From Silene conica (taxonomy: Eukaryota; Streptophyta; Magnoliopsida; Caryophyllales; Caryophyllaceae), in NCBI GenBank assembly GCA_029255685.2, contig CM055318.2:29686001-29750000 (forward strand): a stretch of 64,000 bases of DNA. The letters run 5' to 3'. This document shows, piece by piece, positions 35,101 to 46,875 of the stretch. How positions within the stretch are numbered: the first letter of the stretch is position 1; every line of letters starts with the position of its first letter. The translations under genes and the position numbers were made by a program. A model generated the notes under the pieces. The model did no database searches and had not been told where the DNA came from. It saw only the letters and a list, made by a program, of their open reading frames with translations.

Positions 35101-38100
35101 TAAAAACAAGAAGTTAAGGAAATTGGCAAGATAAAGTAACAAGGAATCACACTTAATTACTTTAATAAATTAAGTTTTCCAAAATTCAACAACTAAACAC
35201 AAGGGTTTAACAATAATAATAACAATTAGGGAAAAATTAGAGTGTCGTACAACCAAAGTTTACACCTTCATAATAGATCTAAAAACAAAATTAAGATGAT
35301 TATCTAAAATTACAACTTTGCTTTCACCAAAATAAGATACTCCCTCCTATTCTACATAAAAGTCTCATTGTTTGAATATATGGGTGGAGTATTTTAATAA
35401 AATGGGACTTTTATGTAGAATAGGAGGGAGTACGATATAATAGATGTGTCAAAACCTAATTTAATCACCTATTTATATTCTGAACATAAGTGGAAATAAT
35501 GGGCCTTAAGTAGGTGCAAGCCCGTAATCAAAACACAAATTTCCTAGAAAAGGCACACGATGGTGCACTTTTTTCGGGTAGGAAAGGTGCACCCTGCGTG
35601 CGTGCGCTCCAGTGATTTTTTTTCTTTCTTCTTCCTTTGGATAACTTCTTCATTTATCTTTTGTAGCTTGCCTGCTAGTTTTCCATGGGATTTGATTGGA
35701 CTCCATGCACCACTTGAAACCGCATCAATGACACTCGAAATTGGTAGAAATGATGTGAATCACATGAAACCGCTCCTAGGTGTTGCTTTATTTCACTCTA
35801 AACATGTTAAAAATATAGTAGAAATGTGAGCTTATTAAACACCACACACTTGAGGCTTTCCTTGTCTCGCGCAAAATATCACAATCCCGTTGTGTCAATC
35901 CAAAGACTCACAACATAGCATGGGGAAGCTCTCCTGGACACGCCCTCTTTTCTCACACGCGGACCTTCCTATACTGCCCTCGTCGCTTATGAACATGGTC
36001 ATTATTCTATCACAACATCACCACAAAAGTAAGTGACCCAAATGCAGCCAAAAGAGTCGTTGTGCACTCAAACGCCCTCCTATGCCATCCTTCTTCTACA
36101 ATGAGCCTATTCCACCAATTCATTCTTCATAAATTCAACACAATTCTTCTTATTTCTCCCTCTTTTCACTCCATCCATTTGAAGACAAGGTCATCTAGCG
36201 TCAAGACACCTCCTAACACAACAATTAAACAACCACAAGATCCTCCAAAGCAATACAACACATCACACATTCCATTAATAATCACAATCACCTAATGTAC
36301 CAAGCATTAGTTACAAGATATGCCTCCAAAATCCCCATCTGGCCTCGATACATTTTATCCTACCCTTCTTTCCTTCTTGTGATTTTTCTTCTTATGTCGC
36401 CAACACCGTGATAGGAAGTATCAAAATAGGTTGACATCTCTCATTTTGCCTAAACCGTTCGCCCTTGCGGGTTTTCGTTTTAGCTTTCTCCTCACTTTTA
36501 CTCTCGTGGCCCGCACTCATTTTTTCATTTCGCCCACAGCGCCATTCTGGGTTTTCACTCCGATCTTGACCCCTTTCCCATTTTTGCCTAAGATGCCCTT
36601 TTTGAGTTTTCATCCTAGCCGGGTTTTTCTTTTCCTTCTCTTTTTCTTTGCATTTTTTTTTCCAATTTTTTGTTGTTTTTTAAAATCTAAAAACAATGCA
36701 TGAGATGAAATATATACAAAGAGTTACAAATTGCCAATTGGGCAATGACTCTGGCGGGGTGGGGAGGGGAGTGGAGTGAGGGGAGGGGAGTGGAGTCTCG
36801 GATTTGGCCGATTTCGTGGAAGGGTGTTTAGAATTGCAAAAAGGCTGGAGAAATACTATCTATGTATGATTGAGAAACTTGTCCACGAGTTGGAGGTTCC
36901 ACTAATGGAGGGTGCGTGGGCACTACTCGGAGAGACATCTTATGATGTCAAATGTTTAACTAAGATGCGTATGATCGAGGTTTTGGATACTCACCCGCTC
37001 CAGTTATATAAAACATGAGGGAGGTAACAAGACCAAGTGTTACATGTACTTATCCCGACCTCCTAACTCTAGTAGAATTGCTTCCAATTTTTACATGTCA
37101 GCGGATGATGACTTTCCCACTCTTTGGATTGACTGAGCGTCTTTTGTCGAAGAAGGAGTGGGTATGGAACAACATGGGGAGGCGGTTCCCCCATTTGGAG
37201 GGGCATTACCTTACGGGGGAATGCCATTTGATAAAGAAATGCCAAATGTTTCTCAAAACCCACCTCCCATGTCACATGTCACATGACCAACCTCTACCCG
37301 TTGTGTCGCATGACTTCCAACAATGGCAATAGGAAGTCAACACCCAATTGTCTAGTTTGGAGCAAAACTTTGACCGATTTCGGGGAGAAGCAAATTTCAG
37401 ATGGAATGTTGTTGAGCAACGCCACCAACAATATCAAAAGGACTTTGAAGAGCAACGATATGTCCGACAAGCTAACTATGACATGTTGGTTGCTCGCAAC
37501 GCCTTAAGCTTCCAAAATTTTCCATCACAATATCAAGGCTATAATGAAGATCAGGTGAATGAAACAAATGCGGAGATGGCACGATTTGCTCAAAGAAGAC
37601 AGGGAAGAAGAAGGGGATGGTCCCAGGATAGAGGTGGTGCGGTGGTGCCTCATCATCACATCATTGAGGTTTGATCTTAGTGTTCACCTTCACTTTGAGG
37701 ACAATGTGAACAACAAAAGTGTGGGATTGTCATGAGTTGGCAACTTCTAACACTTTGTATATATTTTATTCCATGCGTTGTTTTTCTGGGTTGTTTTCGG
37801 GTTGGGAAAGGCATATCGTGCGCTTTCTTTGTTGGATTCGCTCCTTTGATTTTTTCTTTCTTCTACCTTTGGATGGCTTATTAAGTTATATTTGGTAGCT
37901 TGTCTCCTAGGGACTTGATTGCACTCCATGCATCAATGGAAACCGCAGCAAAACCTTCGTTATAACTTTGACACTTTGGAATTGGTAGAAATGATGTGAA
38001 TCACGTGAAATCGCTCTGAAGTGTTGCTTTATTTTACTCAAAAGTTAATAAAATGATGGTAGAAATGTGAGCTTTTCAAGTAGCCTTGCGTCTAAAAGAC

Positions 38101-41100
38101 GCGTGCCATCACCTGGGCTTTGCGCCTCAGCGCCATGTGCCTCTTCCAACTAAGGTTTCCAGTCAAAACCAAAGCTTCTCCAATAAACATCATAGTCAGG
38201 ATTCCCATTTCTACAGCCCGAGCCTAGACTGGGTTACAGTCGAGGTGACGCTGATATTTAGATTTCATTCCTAAAGACATCTTCATGCTACATCTCTGAA
38301 TATAACTCTTTTTAGTAGCCAGCATTTATATTTGTCAGATCCTGGTTAGAGAACACTAATTGACCTTATTGCCCATTAATGTTCATCTGTTGTTTGTTTG
38401 GTTTACTTGAGTTCCTTAGGGAAGGTTTATTTGATACTTGTACATTGACTTATACATTATCCCTCTGGTTATTTGTGTTATTTTTTGTGAAAAAGGAGTT
38501 TCATCAACTCAAGGACATGCATGTTTACACAGTTACCTCAGTTAAAAGCTGCAAGAATGATCGCGTAAAAATGAGAAGGAAAATGTCAAGTGGATAAAGA
38601 GTTACCTTGCTTTGCACTATGTTAGATTAAAGAGTTGTGTTTTTGTGTTTTTTCTGGCCCACAATATGTTTGAACTTTTATTAAGGATTTTTAGAGTGTG
38701 CAAAGCTAATCAACGAAAAGAGAACCAGTAGTGTTAGCGTTTTCTGATCCATGCCAAGCTATCCCTTTTTCTTGACAAGATCTAATTCTGTTGTATATAA
38801 TGGTAAACTTATCATATTGGACTAGCATCTCCGTATCTTGTGTAAGTAAGGATTTATAAGGCGAAGGCCAAAGATAAGGTATTATAACAAGAGCTTTCCA
38901 GTCCACAGAGGCTTTAAGCCATGTTACAGATCAGAGAAATGAAACCAACATAATATGATCTGTACATCTTCTGGGCAGGTTGATGGAATGCAAGTGGGCC
39001 TCACTCTGGGCTTGGAAAACCAAGAAGGAAAATTGAATATATCCCTTTTAGAATGTGGTTGCTTTGTTGAAGATCTCACAATCAAATTGGAAGGAGGAGC
39101 CTCATGGCTTTATCAATGGTATTTCCCCTTTTTTTCTTTTATGGCTTCATTGGATACGAAAATAGGAGGGAAAGGGAGGGGAGGCGGAATGAGGGAAGAG
39201 AAAGGGAGGGAAGGGAAGGGGAGGTGGAATGGGGTGTTGGTGTTTGGATACAATTTCCCTCAAAATCTTTCCTATTGTGGAGTGATTTGGTTTGCCTTAG
39301 AGGAGGGAAAATGGATCCCTCCATTTCCCTCTACCCTTATTTGCTATCCAAATAAGGAATTTTAAATCACCTACTATCTTTTTTCTTTCCCTCCAAATTC
39401 CTGAATCCAAACACACGCTTTGTGTTAGATTCCTTTTCTCGTCTTCTCACTCCCTATGTATGTTCCTCTGTATCTAAACTTGAGCCATTTGGTCCATTTC
39501 AACTTTGAATGTCAAATTTATCCTAGTGGTTGATTTTACAAAATTAATTGTTATTTCACTTCTTTGTGAACTTGGTAAAATGAATAACTATTAGGGCTAA
39601 AGCCTTATAGTCGAATGTATAGAGTATGTACTTCCAGAGACTTGAATGCCTCATGTATATTACTCCCTCCATTTCATATATATATTATTCCGAGGTTATA
39701 TTTAAGAATTCCAAAAGGAAGAGGGAGAGCTAGAATATGCCTTTTGTTTGCATGTTTGACATTCTCTAAGTAGTGATAAAATACCATTATCATCCCTTGA
39801 CTTCAAAAATGTGGCTATTAGTTGTCCTCATTTATACAGAAGCGTAAAAGTGACATGAAGATGTACTTCAAATTGTGTGATTCATATCACGTGAAAATTT
39901 AAATGCAATGCTTCACATCTTATGTTATTGAGATTGTGTCACTCTTGTAAAAGTGCTTATTTATTTGTTTGTACCTGGAAGGTTTGTTGATATTTTCGTC
40001 GAACGAATAGAATCTGCAGTGGAGGAAGCCATAACTCAGAAACTTCGAGAAGCAACTTCAACTCTCGATTCTTCTCTTCAGAGCTTACCAAAAGAGATTC
40101 CTATCGATGATGTTGCATCCCTTAATGTTTCTTTTGTAGATGAACCCGTCCTGACTAACGCTTCAATTGGACTTCAGATCAATGGTTTATTTGCTGCAAG
40201 TGATCAAACTTGGAAACCAGAGGCTTATGAACAGCATTTAGAGACCTTCTCTTGTGATGATCCATCAAAAATGATTGGAATATCAATAGACGAAGCTGTT
40301 TTTCTCTCGGCATCCGATTTGTACTTTGAGGTATTACTCAAATTTAATTTCTGTCTGCATATTACTTCTTTTTCCCTTTCTCTATAGCACAGCGTTAAAT
40401 CTGCGCTTCGGCTTATAATGTCTAATACTATGTAACATGAAAATCTCCTATATTTTCGCAAGTTTAAAGATACCTAGTAGTCTAGACATCCTACGCAAGT
40501 AGCATAGGCTGGGAATACAGGTTCCTTTTGACTTTCTTATTCTTTTATGTGAGCTAAATATAATTTTATGTTAATACGCTGATTTTTGGTACCCTTTACG
40601 CTTTTCTATTCATGCCACTCTTGAAGAATAGAGGAAGAAGAATGACGGATGGGGGAGGGTAGGAGAATTTAGGCTTAAAAGTTATATATTATCATTCTAA
40701 AATATTTGATCATTTTATTGTCTGGGGTTTTGATATGACTGTCTACTTATCGTAACATAAAGCAATGAATGAGGTAACATGTAGTCATATGTATTCTCCA
40801 TAGATGAGCATGAATGGAGAATCATGAAAAGTACCGGATTTTACATCGACATTTTTATTTTTGAAGTAACAACAAAACCCTGGTTCCAAAATGATTTTGG
40901 GTCATCATCCTTCGAAACGATTATGGATGAATCCAATAAGGCAATTTAGAAAAGAAAATTCAGTTTTATAAAAATCAAAAGTAAATGAAGTAAAACAATG
41001 TGAACGAAACTAGTATGTTGTACAGTAAAGAGAATCTAAGAAAATATGAAAAAACAAATTCCAGTGGCAATTGGAAAAAAGGATTGGCAAAAAGATCTGA

Positions 41101-42679
41101 AAAATAAATGAGGGTTTTGATAAGTTTGTGGCAGTTGCAATAAAATTCCGTCACTCTGGACTCGAATCAAAATTTACTTTTTTATGAATAAATAAAAACT
41201 CTGTTTTTTGTTTTTATTTTGGCGTAAAATTTGAATGTAAGGAAACAAACTTATACTCCTAAGAAAGAGATTACCTGTTGTCTCTTATGTTCTTCACAGG
41301 TTTTTTGTTTCCAGGAGTGTGCGGAACAGCATGAATTAGTTATGGCTTAAAACTATTTACTCTACCACCCACAATAATGGATAATTGAGAAAATATTATT
41401 AATGTTGAAGTCACTTTCCCGTCATTTCTCAGTCACATTTTTTTGAACCTGTCCAGACAGGTTATTTGCAATGGATCGTGGATAAAATACCTGATCAGCA
41501 CCTCCTGAATACTGGTGGTTGGAGATTAATCATTCCTCAACTGTATAAGAAATACCCAAACGATGATATGAATATGAATGTCTCTCTCACTCGTCCTCCA
41601 GCAATGCGAATTTCCCCCCAAAGCATTCAGGTTACCGTCAATGCTGAGTTGACGATCAATGTTTTGGAAGGAGACGAAGTAATACCAGTTGTATGCATTT
41701 CACTGGTAAGAATTGCAACAGAGAGTTTTAGCTGGCAAGTTGATATGAATTACTCGTACTTCGGATTTCTTTTTGTTTCTTTATTCTCATTTTGTGTCCT
41801 GAATGAACTGTCTTTTATATCAGGACACTCATGTATTCATTTTTTTTGCTTAATATTTGAACTTTTGGTTCAGGAAATCCAAGCCTCGGGGTCGATCAGT
41901 ATGAGAGGTAATACTCTTGGCGGGAAAGTGAAGCTTGATGATTTCCAGATGACATTAGAGTGGAGCAAAGTTGGTAATTTGAAGATGTTTCTGATTAAGG
42001 TAGATGTATTTATTTTGTTGAACCTACAGGTTTCAATTTTATGTAGATCTTTGTTCTCTGTCCTTCGTCAAATAATTACATATTTCACTTTTATATTCCT
42101 AGTCGATCACTATTATGTGTGCTTACCTGTGACTATCCTAGCTTTCCTAATAGCGGAGTTAATACCAAGTCTAGAGGTTCTTCTCTGATTATGTGTGATT
42201 GAAAATAAACCATATCTAAGCCGCCTCCACCTGTCAACCTGGTTCAACAGTTCGGATCAATATTCAGTACTGGTTATGTTGAAATATGGGTTATGGGTGT
42301 TGTTTTTTAAGTCTCAATCCTGGTTTGGGATGGACTAGGTGAATGTAAAGTGAAAAAGATTCATCTTTAATGTCTTCTTATATATTTGGTTTCAGAAAAC
42401 AGTACAACTTTTCTAGTTTTCAGCTTTCATCGTCCAAATTGTTCAGTCAATTAACCACTAACATGGTTCCTCCTTGTGCAGCCTGCGATATGGACAGTGA
42501 TTGAAACAGTTCTCTTACCCTATACCAACATACGTCTTTTGAAAGGATTTCCATTACCCATGATCCGTGGATTCACCCTCGTAAATGCCAAGATAAGATA
42601 CTTGGATTCGGGCCTCATCATTTGCAGTGATGTTGCATATTCAGACGATAATGCTCATGCTTTGGTCCGTGTATCATAG
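32178..42679 (+). CDS. LBP/BPI-family lipid-binding protein
   Basis: Six exons: 32178-32642, 38979-39118, 39982-40330, 41457-41705, 41874-41999, 42482-42679 (stop TAG); 508 aa, close to plant LBP/BPI relatives of about 490 aa. These proteins form a two-barrel fold that binds lipids or lipopolysaccharide; plant members are linked to LPS sensing. Seen: a signal peptide (NLFHPLLFLLIFLLHP), then a Thr-rich repeat; FISTKGLNFVKDLL-like N-barrel start; LECGCFVEDLTIKLEGGASWLYQW; DKIPDQHLLNTGGWR; LIIPQLYKKYPNDDMN; CISL; DFQMTLEWSKVGNL; GFPLPMIRGFTLVNA. ATG 32178 is the first in frame before the signal peptide. The acceptor before 41457 (not 41461) keeps the frame (SDLYFE/TGYLQW). Intron 1 is 6.3 kb and full of mobile elements. 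It looks functional; expression is unknown. Confidence 0.92.
32245..32306 (+). repeat. Coding Thr/Asn microsatellite in BPI exon 1
   Basis: A run of ACAACC-type hexamers followed by AAC triplets directly after the signal peptide codes for a string of Thr and then Asn residues. It is in frame and probably changes length readily. It would lie at the N-terminus of the mature protein. Confidence 0.9.
33430..34310 (+). mobile_element. 5'-truncated RTE-type LINE, 20-bp TSD
   Basis: A perfect 20-bp duplication (aaatcaaattacgttccaaa) lies at 33410-33429 and 34311-34330. The reading frame 33452-33964 gives the C-terminal end of an RTE-clade reverse transcriptase: LYGSECWAVK, MRMLRWMCGHTRKDR, NRLRWFGHVRKRP and RGRGRPKQTW. 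The 3' end shows acattttgggactaaggc and a GTT-repeat tail (34297-34310) instead of poly(A), typical for RTE. It lies in sense in intron 1 of the BPI gene. The frame is open over the retained part, so it may be fairly young. Confidence 0.95.
34706..34796. mobile_element. Stowaway-like MITE 1
   Basis: A 91-bp element with long inverted ends: cttcctccattcatctttta on the left, with a near-complementary right arm ending tggaggaag. It is flanked by TA on both sides (34704-34705, 34797-34798). Almost the whole element can fold into one hairpin. This is typical of Tc1/mariner-type MITEs. Confidence 0.88.
35340..35430. mobile_element. Stowaway-like MITE 2
   Basis: A 91-bp element with inverted ends ctccctcctattctacataa and the matching right arm ending aggagggag, flanked by TA (35338-35339, 35431-35432). 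It is the same length as the MITE 630 bp upstream but the arm sequence differs, so it belongs to a different subfamily. Confidence 0.9.
35570..38075 (+). mobile_element. LTR-type fossil in BPI intron 1
   Basis: Diverged direct repeats of about 265-285 bp, 35570-35833 and 37791-38075, share ttttctttcttct.cctttgg, tggtagcttg-type words, ctccatgcac/tca, aattggtagaaatgatgtga and tagaaatgtgagctt. Between them are weak coding-like traces (RREVTRPSVT, LVARNALSFQNFPSQYQGYN, RRQGRRRGWSQDRGG) and, before the right repeat, an agtgtgggattgt tract like the end of some Gypsy-type elements. It is old and strongly broken; the family is uncertain, perhaps Gypsy-like. Confidence 0.5.
38076..38978. other. Rest of BPI intron 1
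   Basis: About 900 bp with ordinary intron composition. It includes a T-rich stretch and ends with tctgggcag, the acceptor before exon 2. I recognise no further element. Confidence 0.5.
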
Positions 42680-43136
42680 GCAACAATCCTACAGTTTCGG
42701 GGTTAAGCTGCTTCTTATGCTTTCACTAGACCTTAGATACGAGTATACGTTCTTCATATACCAAGGAACTTGTGACTTCGATGTAGAAAGAGCAGATATG
42801 TTCCTAAATCTTCATGTGTATTTTTTTGTTTGAGCTTGTACATCAACTTCTTCCCTCGTGTCATCACTGTCATGTATTTATCAATACTTCAGCAGATTGA
42901 ATAGTTTCTTAGATAAGATTAATTGTCTACAATATAATTGTAACATGTAAATAAACATTGTTCTAACTATAGAAGATAGCAACATTTTGTCTTCCTTCTC
43001 ATACCGGTGAGGAGGATTAGGCAGTATATATTGTGTTATGTTTTTTTGGTTAAAATGAGAGCATTATGTCGTAGTTGAGAATCGAACTCATAACTAAATG
43101 ACCTTCATAATTAACGAGTACGTCCTTGTTGCTGTA
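42680..43136. other. BPI 3' UTR and flank
   Basis: It presumably contains the BPI 3' UTR; no single polyadenylation signal is decisive. Near 43078-43125 the minus strand has a tRNA-like B box (gagttcgattctc) and may be a SINE remnant. The region ends at the left LTR of the Copia element. Confidence 0.45.
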
Positions 43137-46100
43137 TGATCAACAAATGAGAAAGAAGAAGATGGAAGGAGGCAGTGTATGCGTTCCTCTTGTCTGTTAT
43201 TGATCTGATGTCCTACTTGATACAACTCACTGCATATATAAGTAAGTGCAGTGCAACTCAGAAGCTCCCTAGTTATGGATACTAATTAATACGATAAATA
43301 CACGAGGATATGTATATACATTTCGGTTTCGGGAGTATGTATCGTTCCATACTCCCTCTTAAGTTGGAGCAGTCGGGACACGAACATCCAACTTACGCCG
43401 TAAATAATCGAAGGCCTCATTACCAAGAGCTTTAGTAAAAAGATCTGTAATTTGTTCCTTGCTCCGGACATGACTGGTTGCAATATTCTGAGTCACCAAG
43501 TGTTGACGAACAAAGTGACAATCGACCTCGATGTGTTTCGTACGGTCATGAAAACGGATTCTTGGCAATATGGAGAGCAGCCTGATTATCACATAAGACA
43601 CGCATTGGTTGTTCATGACTTACACCAAGAGAATTGAGGAAGGACTTTAACCAAAGGAGCTCACGGGTTACAGCCGCAAGAGCCCACTACTCGGCTTCGG
43701 CTGAAGATAACGCCACCGTATGTTGTTTCTTTACTTTCCACGAGATAGGGGTGGAGCCTAAGGACACAAAATAGCCAATTAAGGACCGTCGTGTGAGAGG
43801 GCAGCGCGCATGATCAGAATCTGAGTAGCCGTGTAGCTGAAGTGGCGCATTTCGATTCATGACAATGCCCTTTCCCGGACTCCCTTTCAAATATCGAACA
43901 ACTCGAAGGGCGGCATCCCAATGTTCTTTGCGCGGTTCATTGACAAATTGCGAAAGCGTGTGAACAACATAGGACAAATCAGGACGGGTAATGGTCAAGT
44001 ATACCAAGCGCCCGACAACTCTTCTATACACCATTGGGTCTTTCAAAACGTATCCCGTTGCTAGAGCCAATTGATGATTTTGGACTATGGGTGTTCCAAT
44101 GGGCTTCGCTCCTTCCATTTTTGCCTCTTTAATGATTTCCATCGCGTATCTCCTTTGACTTAAAAATAATCCCGGGTCGCCATGAGCAACTTCGATCCCC
44201 AAAAAATACTTGAGCCTCCCGAGATCCTTGATTCCAAATTTTGCATCAAGAAATAACTTTAATTTGTCACAAGCAGTAGTGTTATCGCTGACGATCAGCA
44301 TATCGTCAACGTAAACCAGAACTCCCAAAAACATGCCTCCCTGTCGCTTCGTAAATAGGGAGTAATCGGCCATTGATTGCGTGAAACCGTAACCTTGTAA
44401 CGCTTCTGTCAACTTTGCAAACCATTGTCTCGACGCTTGTTTTAAACCGTATAAAGATTTCAGTAGTCGATACACTTTATTGGGCCCGGTGGTTTTGAAA
44501 CCTTGTGGTAATTTCATATACACCTCTTCACTCAAGTCGCCATGGAGGAAAGCATTATTTACATCTAATTGAGCAATGTTCCAATTCTTGGAAACAGCCA
44601 CTGCGAGTAGAGTACGCACACTCGTCATCTTTGCCACGGGTGCAAACGTTTCATGATAATCTACTCCTTCAATTTGTGTATAACCTTGAGCCACGAGGCG
44701 CGCCTTATAGCGTTCAATTGTGCCATCCGCCTTAAGCTTTACTTTATAAATCCACTTGCACCCGATTGGTCTTTTGCCTTTAGGTAAATCAACAATGCTC
44801 CATGTATGATTATTCTCGAGGGCTTGAATTTCACTCATCATGGCTGCCGTCCATTCATCATGCTTAATGGCCTCATGATAAGTTTTCGGCTCTTTAATTG
44901 CCTCAATGGCACCAATAAAATTCCTGTGACATTGTGAGAAACAATTGTTTGTGACATAATTAACTATTGGGTAACGCGTACCTCTCGAAGAAGACGGAGT
45001 TCGGCACGTGGGTGTTTTGTTTGTGGATATGACACGAGTGGACTTATATACATAATCTTTTCGCCATACCGGTTCGAATCTTGTTCGTTCTCCTCGACCA
45101 AGCATGGGCTCGGTACTTGCGTTACACTCCCCCTGAATGTCACCCACGAAACCATCACCATTTGGGCTGGGAATTTTTGCTACGTTGGGACTTGGCTCAG
45201 TTTCAGGGGATATGAGCTCCAAAATTTGGTCATTTTCAGTGGGTGTAGGAGTATTCAAAACAGATTGTTGGTCAATTTGGTCATTTTCAATGGGTGTAGG
45301 AGTATTCAAAACAGATTGTTGGTCAATTTGTAAGTCCCCATCCGTAAGAAAAATGGGTTCATTGGTGTCATTGGTATTTGTGTTCAAATTCAATCCATCA
45401 TTATCCAAAGAATAAAAAGGTTGGCGTTTGTTCGATTTAAAAGCACGAAAATTTATTGTTTCGCGTGATGTGTATTTTACAGAGCAGGTTTTAATCCCCG
45501 ATTCTGTTTTTTTTTTCTTTCTCAAATGACAAAAATTGGAGATCAAATTTTACAGGAAGACGATAAGGATACCAAAGTCATGAGTATACCAACATCGTCA
45601 CCTTTGTTCCTCCATCCTTCCGAAAGTCTGAGTCTGAAATTGACTCACACGATGTGTAACGGCGAGAACTATGACCTATGGGCTGATGCGGTTCGTAACG
45701 GGCTCGACGCGAAAAATAAAATTGGTTTTGTCGATGGTACAGTTACTAAACCCGTCGGTACGGATGATTGTCTCGAAGTTGTAGCATGGCGTCAATGTAA
45801 TGTCATGATCAAGGCTTGGTTACGCAGTGTTATTGACGAGAAATTGCACCCGAGCATTACGTTTTCTGGTACCGTTCGCGAAATCTGGAAAGAACTCCAA
45901 GAGAGGTATGCTGCCGGTAAAGCTCCACGCATTCATCAACTAAAAAGTGAATTAACAGATTGCAAACAGGGGAATCGATCGGTCGTGGACTATTATACTC
46001 ATCTCAAATCTCTTTGGGATGAATTACCTAATTATAGTCATATTCCCGATTGCACATGTGGAGCCAGAGCTGCTCATGCAAAGGAAAGAGAAGATGAGAA

Positions 46101-46700
46101 AGTTCATCAGTTTATTATGGGCCTCAACACCGCACTTTACGATCATGTTCGATCGAATCTACTGATGGAAGACACGCTCACATCTCTTAGTCGTGCTTAT
46201 GCCTTAGTTCTTCGGGAGGAGCGCCACAAAACCGTCACTAGTATCAAAGAAGAAGTCATAGAGGCAGCCATGGCTACTCAGACCAGTGGTGGCCGAGGGC
46301 GTGGAAACACTTCCGGAGATGATCAAAAGGATTACGAGCCACCTCGCTGTAATTACTGCAACAAGTGGTATCATGTTGAAGAAAATTGTTGGGAAAAGCT
46401 TGGTATCAATGGTAGGGGCCGCGGCAGAGGTAGAAGAAGTAGTCGTGGCAGCAACCGTGGGGGCAGGAACTCCAATTCTCTGATACCATGATAAACAAAT
46501 GAGAGAGAAGAAGATGGAAGGAGGCAGTGTATGCGTTCCTCTGTTTGTTATTGATCTGATATCCTACTTGATACAACGCACTGCATATATAAGTAAGTGC
46601 AGTGCAACTTAAAAGCTCCTTAGTTATGGATACTAATTAATACAATAAATACACGAGGATATGTATATACATTTCGGTTTCAGGAATATGTATCGTTCCA
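43137..46700 (-). mobile_element. Broken, rearranged Copia element
   Basis: Two direct LTRs, 43137-43349 (213 bp) and 46489-46700 (212 bp), read on the minus strand as TGGAACGATAC...TGTTTATCA. The primer-binding site (TGGTATCAGAG on the minus strand) lies next to the right LTR and a purine tract beside the left one, so the element points left. Parts: RT (DYHETFAPVAKMTSVRTLLA, YVDDMLIVS) and RNase H (ALSSAEAE, DRTKHIEVDCHFVR) on the minus strand; a gag-like part with a CNYCNKWYHVEENC knuckle on the + strand (45526-46491). The LTRs differ by about a dozen changes, suggesting a few million years at usual plant rates. It is broken in several ways and no matching 5-bp flanks were found. Confidence 0.9.
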
Positions 46701-46875
46701 TATTGTAATATGCATGCTGTCCCATTTTGTATTCCAGATCATGATATTATACACTCGTTAATAACCGTACCAATTCAGCTTCGTGGTAGAGTATTAAACA
46801 TCTATATAGCACAATTTAATCTTGGACTTATTGTCATAAATGGAGCCGATACAGCTTCAAAGTCCGACGACCATA

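Larger units (their letters stand above)
34331..35569. other. Intron 1 repeat-like DNA
   Basis: AT-rich with long A-tract-rich sentences (aatcacactta, recurring five times or so between 34850 and 35160). The phrase gggtcgaacccaaggg near 34439 is of a kind often met in plant LTR elements. Two Stowaway MITEs are embedded. No coding sequence is seen. Confidence 0.45.

Noticed and set aside
35560-37674. Several small open frames as possible genes
   Set aside because: Short, shared between the two direct repeats or fragmentary; better explained by an LTR-type fossil in the intron.
39160-39365. Overlapping + frames after BPI exon 2
   Set aside because: Purine-rich low-complexity intron sequence; exon 2 ends at the donor after 39118 and exon 3 continues the family sequence.
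39663-39690. Stowaway-like end (ctccctccatttcatat)
   Set aside because: No matching inverted arm with TA flank was found downstream.
41461-41466. Acceptor at 41460/41461 for BPI exon 4
   Set aside because: It shifts the frame; the acceptor four bases upstream (exon from 41457) keeps the family sequence TGYLQWIVDKIPDQ.
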